From Pseudoramibacter porci (GTDB taxonomy: Bacteria > Bacillota > Clostridia > Eubacteriales > Eubacteriaceae): DNA of 64,000 bases. The DNA lies in the NCBI RefSeq assembly GCF_009696145.1, contig NZ_VUMO01000008.1:51147-115146 (forward strand), read 5' to 3'. Below the pieces are notes generated by a model that did not search any database, had not been told where the DNA came from, and saw nothing but the letters and a program-made list of their open reading frames with translations. A program made the position numbers and the translations under genes. Shown in pieces: positions 61,989-64,000 of the stretch (within the stretch, counting starts at the first letter, position 1; the number at the start of each line of letters is the position of its first letter).

Positions 61989-63068
61989 ATGAGAACTTTT
62001 GACTACACTCAGTTGGCAGAACGGTCTTGGCCCACAGACATTGTCAATTTTGTTGCTAAAATACACGAGTGCAAGGGCAGACAAGATTTGTTTGTCCGTC
62101 AAAAACCGACGGAACTGGATCGGCTGGTCGAAATAGCTAAAATTCAAAGTACAGAAGCGTCGAATAAAATTGAGGGTATTGTGACGACAAGCACGCGTAT
62201 GAAGCAGCTTTTTGCCGAGAAGACAACGCCGAGAAGCCGCGACGAGGACGAGATCGTAGGTTATCGGGACGTGCTGAACACCATTCACGAAAATTACGGG
62301 TACATTCCAATCCGCCCATCCTATATTCTTCAGCTGCATCGTGATCTGCTGAAGAAAGCTGGACTTTCCTTCGGTGGCCATTTTAAAAATGTGCAGAATG
62401 TGATTAACGAAACCCGTCCGGACGGAACGGTTGTGACGCGTTTTACGCCGGTCCCACCTTACGACACGCCTGAAGCGGTCGAGCGGCTGTGCCACGCTTA
62501 TGAACAAGCGGCAGCGGCTGAAAAAATCGACGCGCTGATTTTGATTCCGGTGTTCATTTGCGACTTCCTCTGTATTCATCCGTTTAATGACGGCAACGGC
62601 CGGATGAGCCGGCTGCTTACGCTTTTGCTTTTATATCAAAACGGCTACGATGTCGGCAAATATATCAGCATCGAAAAGCAGATTGAAAAGACGAAAGACC
62701 GCTATTATGAAGCGCTTGCGGCGGCCGACGCAGGCTGGTATGAGGGTAAAAACGACCCGACACCGTTTATCCGATATACACTTCAAGTCATTTTGGCCTG
62801 CTACATCGAATTTGAAGACCGCGTTGGGCTGATGGCGAAGACTGGACAGCGGAGCACAGCTTACGATATCGTCAAGCATTATACTGAGGAAAAAATCGGA
62901 AAATTCACCAGCGCGGAAGTTGTTGCGCACTGCCCGAGTGTCAGCCGATCGTCTGTGCTGGCGGCGCTGAAAAAATTGGTCGAAGCGGGCGAGATTGAGA
63001 AGAAAGGCGCGGGACGCGGTACTTTTTACGTCCGAGCAGACAGTGAAGCGATTCGTCCAGCCGATTGA
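61989..63068 (+). CDS. fic: Fic-domain protein (AMP transferase) with C-terminal winged helix
   Basis: A 359-aa Fic protein, expected to transfer AMP (or a related group) from a nucleotide to a protein. The catalytic motif is HPFNDGNGRMSR at about residues 197-208. An inhibitory helix of the S-x-x-x-E-G type (SNKIEG, about 57-62) is in the N-terminal part, as in class II self-inhibited Fic proteins. The last 80 residues look like a winged helix (SAEVVAHCPSVSRSSVLAAL), so it may bind DNA. AAGGAGGG precedes the ATG at 61989; a longer in-frame start lies inside the repeat region. No antitoxin gene is adjacent. The gene is bracketed by the identical 35-bp repeats, the second covering its stop codon. 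Confidence 0.88.
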   Translation: MRTFDYTQLAERSWPTDIVNFVAKIHECKGRQDLFVRQKPTELDRLVEIAKIQSTEASNKIEGIVTTSTRMKQLFAEKTTPRSRDEDEIVGYRDVLNTIHENYGYIPIRPSYILQLHRDLLKKAGLSFGGHFKNVQNVINETRPDGTVVTRFTPVPPYDTPEAVERLCHAYEQAAAAEKIDALILIPVFICDFLCIHPFNDGNGRMSRLLTLLLLYQNGYDVGKYISIEKQIEKTKDRYYEALAAADAGWYEGKNDPTPFIRYTLQVILACYIEFEDRVGLMAKTGQRSTAYDIVKHYTEEKIGKFTSAEVVAHCPSVSRSSVLAALKKLVEAGEIEKKGAGRGTFYVRADSEAIRPAD

Positions 63069-63086
63069 TTTTTCGTCCAAAATCGT
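63052..63086 (+). repeat. 35-bp direct repeat at the end of fic (copy 2)
   Basis: Identical to 61904-61938. It spans the last codons and stop of fic. It is followed, like copy 1, by TTGGACGAAAAGG (about 63094) and a further TTGGACGA (about 63116), so the whole similar stretch is about 75 bp. Confidence 0.8.
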
Positions 63087-63221
63087 GTAGAAGTTGGACG
63101 AAAAGGACGGCACAGTTGGACGATAACGCACTATTTTAGGAGATACCCAAGCCTATTCATCGCCTATTTTTCTTGTTATTTTCGGAGAATGGTTGTAAGA
63201 TGAGGAAAAGGAGGGGAAGGC

Positions 63222-63533
63222 ATGAATAAGATTTATTTTACCATTACGGGAACCAGCTACAAATTTGGACAGGAATTTTTCAAACCCAACATGAAGGTGA
63301 AACTGATCAAAGAACCGGACAATGAATACGATAAAGAAGCGATCCGCGTTGAAATGGAAGGGCTTGGGCCAGTCGGTTACGTCGCAAATAGTTCCTTCAC
63401 GGTTTTGGGCGAAAGTATGAGTGCCGGCCGGCTGTACGATAAAATTGGCGACACAGCAGAAGGGACAGTGATGTACGTTTTGCCGAAGGGGATTTTGTGT
63501 GCCCTCGATCAAAACGATGCGGATGAAAAATAG
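63222..63533 (+). CDS. HIRAN-domain protein
   Basis: A 103-aa protein that is essentially one HIRAN domain, a small beta fold found alone or fused to DNA-repair helicases and nucleases and known to bind DNA ends. Typical features are FTITGTSYKFGQEF, MKVKLIKEPDNEYDKEAIRV and GPVGYVANS. AAGGAGGGG precedes the ATG. It stands alone with no helicase or nuclease beside it, so its role is open. Confidence 0.85.
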   Translation: MNKIYFTITGTSYKFGQEFFKPNMKVKLIKEPDNEYDKEAIRVEMEGLGPVGYVANSSFTVLGESMSAGRLYDKIGDTAEGTVMYVLPKGILCALDQNDADEK

Positions 63534-63699
63534 AAGGACGATAGAAGTCTGATTAATAAATATTTTTACGCATTTGAAAATAGTGTAATGTAAATTTACA
63601 GAAAATAAAATTTGTAAAAGTTTTTACGCGATGTATCTTGTCACAGCGCGGGCTGTATGATACCGTTTAAGTATCATTTAATAATATGCGAGGTGACTT

Positions 63700-63835
63700 A
63701 TGAACAAAATACTCCGATGGCGGCGTCGGTATTTGGGCCACTGTCGACTGGATTATCGGCTTGGTGAAGGTTTACGGCAGTGCCTACGGACAAGACGAAG
63801 AAGTGGTCTTCATTGATGGAAAATATTCGAAATAG
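63700..63835 (+). pseudogene. Small peptide gene, apparently frameshifted in an A run
   Basis: A good ribosome site (GAGGTGA) and ATG (63700) start a frame that gives an Arg-rich, unnatural-looking 38-residue product. If one A of the AAAA run at 63706-63709 is removed, the frame becomes MNKYSDGGVGIWATVDW and continues to a stop at 63833-63835: 44 residues with a hydrophobic, Gly-containing helix (IWATVDWIIGLVKVYGSA) and an acidic end. This has the size and look of a small membrane-active peptide or bacteriocin-like peptide, but I recognise no family. Confidence 0.45.
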
Positions 63836-63850
63836 GGCAAAATAATAAAA

Positions 63851-63920
63851 AACCAGATGGTTCAACCATCTGGTTTCAGACTGTAGACAAAGTCTAGGGC
63901 AAACGCTCTAGGCTTTGTTT
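63851..63920 (+). terminator. Two successive terminator-like hairpins
   Basis: The first is a perfect 10-bp stem AACCAGATGG / CCATCTGGTT (63851-63875) with a weak T tail. The second pairs ACAAAG-CTAG with CTAG-CTTTGT (63887-63918) and ends in TTTATT. Both follow the small peptide frame. Confidence 0.7.
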
Positions 63921-64000
63921 ATTATCGCAATCATTTTTCACCTGTTGCCATACAACCGTGGTAAAATAGCAATAATAGAAACAGGCCATGCATTCAGTAA
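63921..64000. other. Right edge, no gene seen
   Basis: An AT-rich stretch with TAAAAT at 63962-63967 that could be a -10 box of a gene starting beyond the window. Together with the hairpins before it, it could be the edge of an insertion sequence, but no transposase or terminal repeat is visible here. Confidence 0.3.

Noticed and set aside
63887..63918. AGGGCAAAC resembling part of a c-di-GMP riboswitch
   Set aside because: It lies in the loop of a terminator-like hairpin after the peptide frame, and the other conserved parts of the riboswitch are missing.

Overview
The window looks like one stretch of a low-to-mid GC Bacillota chromosome, most likely a clostridial or Eubacteriaceae-like anaerobe. 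The evidence is a complete accessory Sec (SecA2/SecY2) locus with a serine-rich repeat glycoprotein, strong AGGAGG ribosome sites, MBG/InlB-type surface repeats, an EFR1-type ferredoxin remnant and a BTAD regulator. The species cannot be fixed from sequence alone. No rRNA, tRNA or CRISPR array was seen.

Layout. 1-2.5 kb: end of an AT-richer operon with an unidentified C-terminus, an M20 peptidase and a duplicated membrane protein, closed by a terminator. 2.6-9.5 kb: a GC-richer operon for a reduced type IV pilus/type II secretion-like machine (transglutaminase-like lipoprotein, PilC, four small pilin-like proteins, PilT), followed by a BTAD/degenerate-GGDEF regulator and a small protein that repeats the regulator's C-terminal domain. 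9.5-11.0 kb, minus strand: a degenerate GGDEF membrane protein and a membrane-tethered sigma-like protein. 11.3-22.7 kb: signal peptidase I, two tiny membrane proteins and a 3431-residue surface protein with about 26 MBG-type repeats. 22.7-37.6 kb: six consecutive cyclic-di-GMP signalling genes on both strands. 37.8-45.2 kb: a 2472-residue serine-rich repeat adhesin. 45.4-55.4 kb: its dedicated export and glycosylation genes secY2-asp1-asp2-asp3-secA2-gtfA-gtfB. 55.4-59.8 kb: a 1448-residue PAS/GGDEF/EAL protein. 60-64 kb: a GCS2-type ligase, a broken EFR1 ferredoxin gene, a Fic protein flanked by identical 35-bp repeats, a HIRAN protein, and a possibly frameshifted small peptide gene.

How it fits together. 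Two giant adhesins bracket the main block of c-di-GMP enzymes, and a further such protein follows the adhesin's export locus, so the region reads as a surface-attachment island with its own signalling. The SRR adhesin would be O-glycosylated by GtfA/GtfB, modified by the Asp proteins and exported by SecA2/SecY2. Its normal C-terminal wall anchor is out of frame in this sequence. The MBG protein has no LPXTG motif and ends in a membrane segment with a charged tail; it travels with its own signal peptidase and two small membrane proteins, a cassette I do not recognise as described. Several GGDEF and EAL domains have lost catalytic residues and probably act as c-di-GMP or partner sensors.
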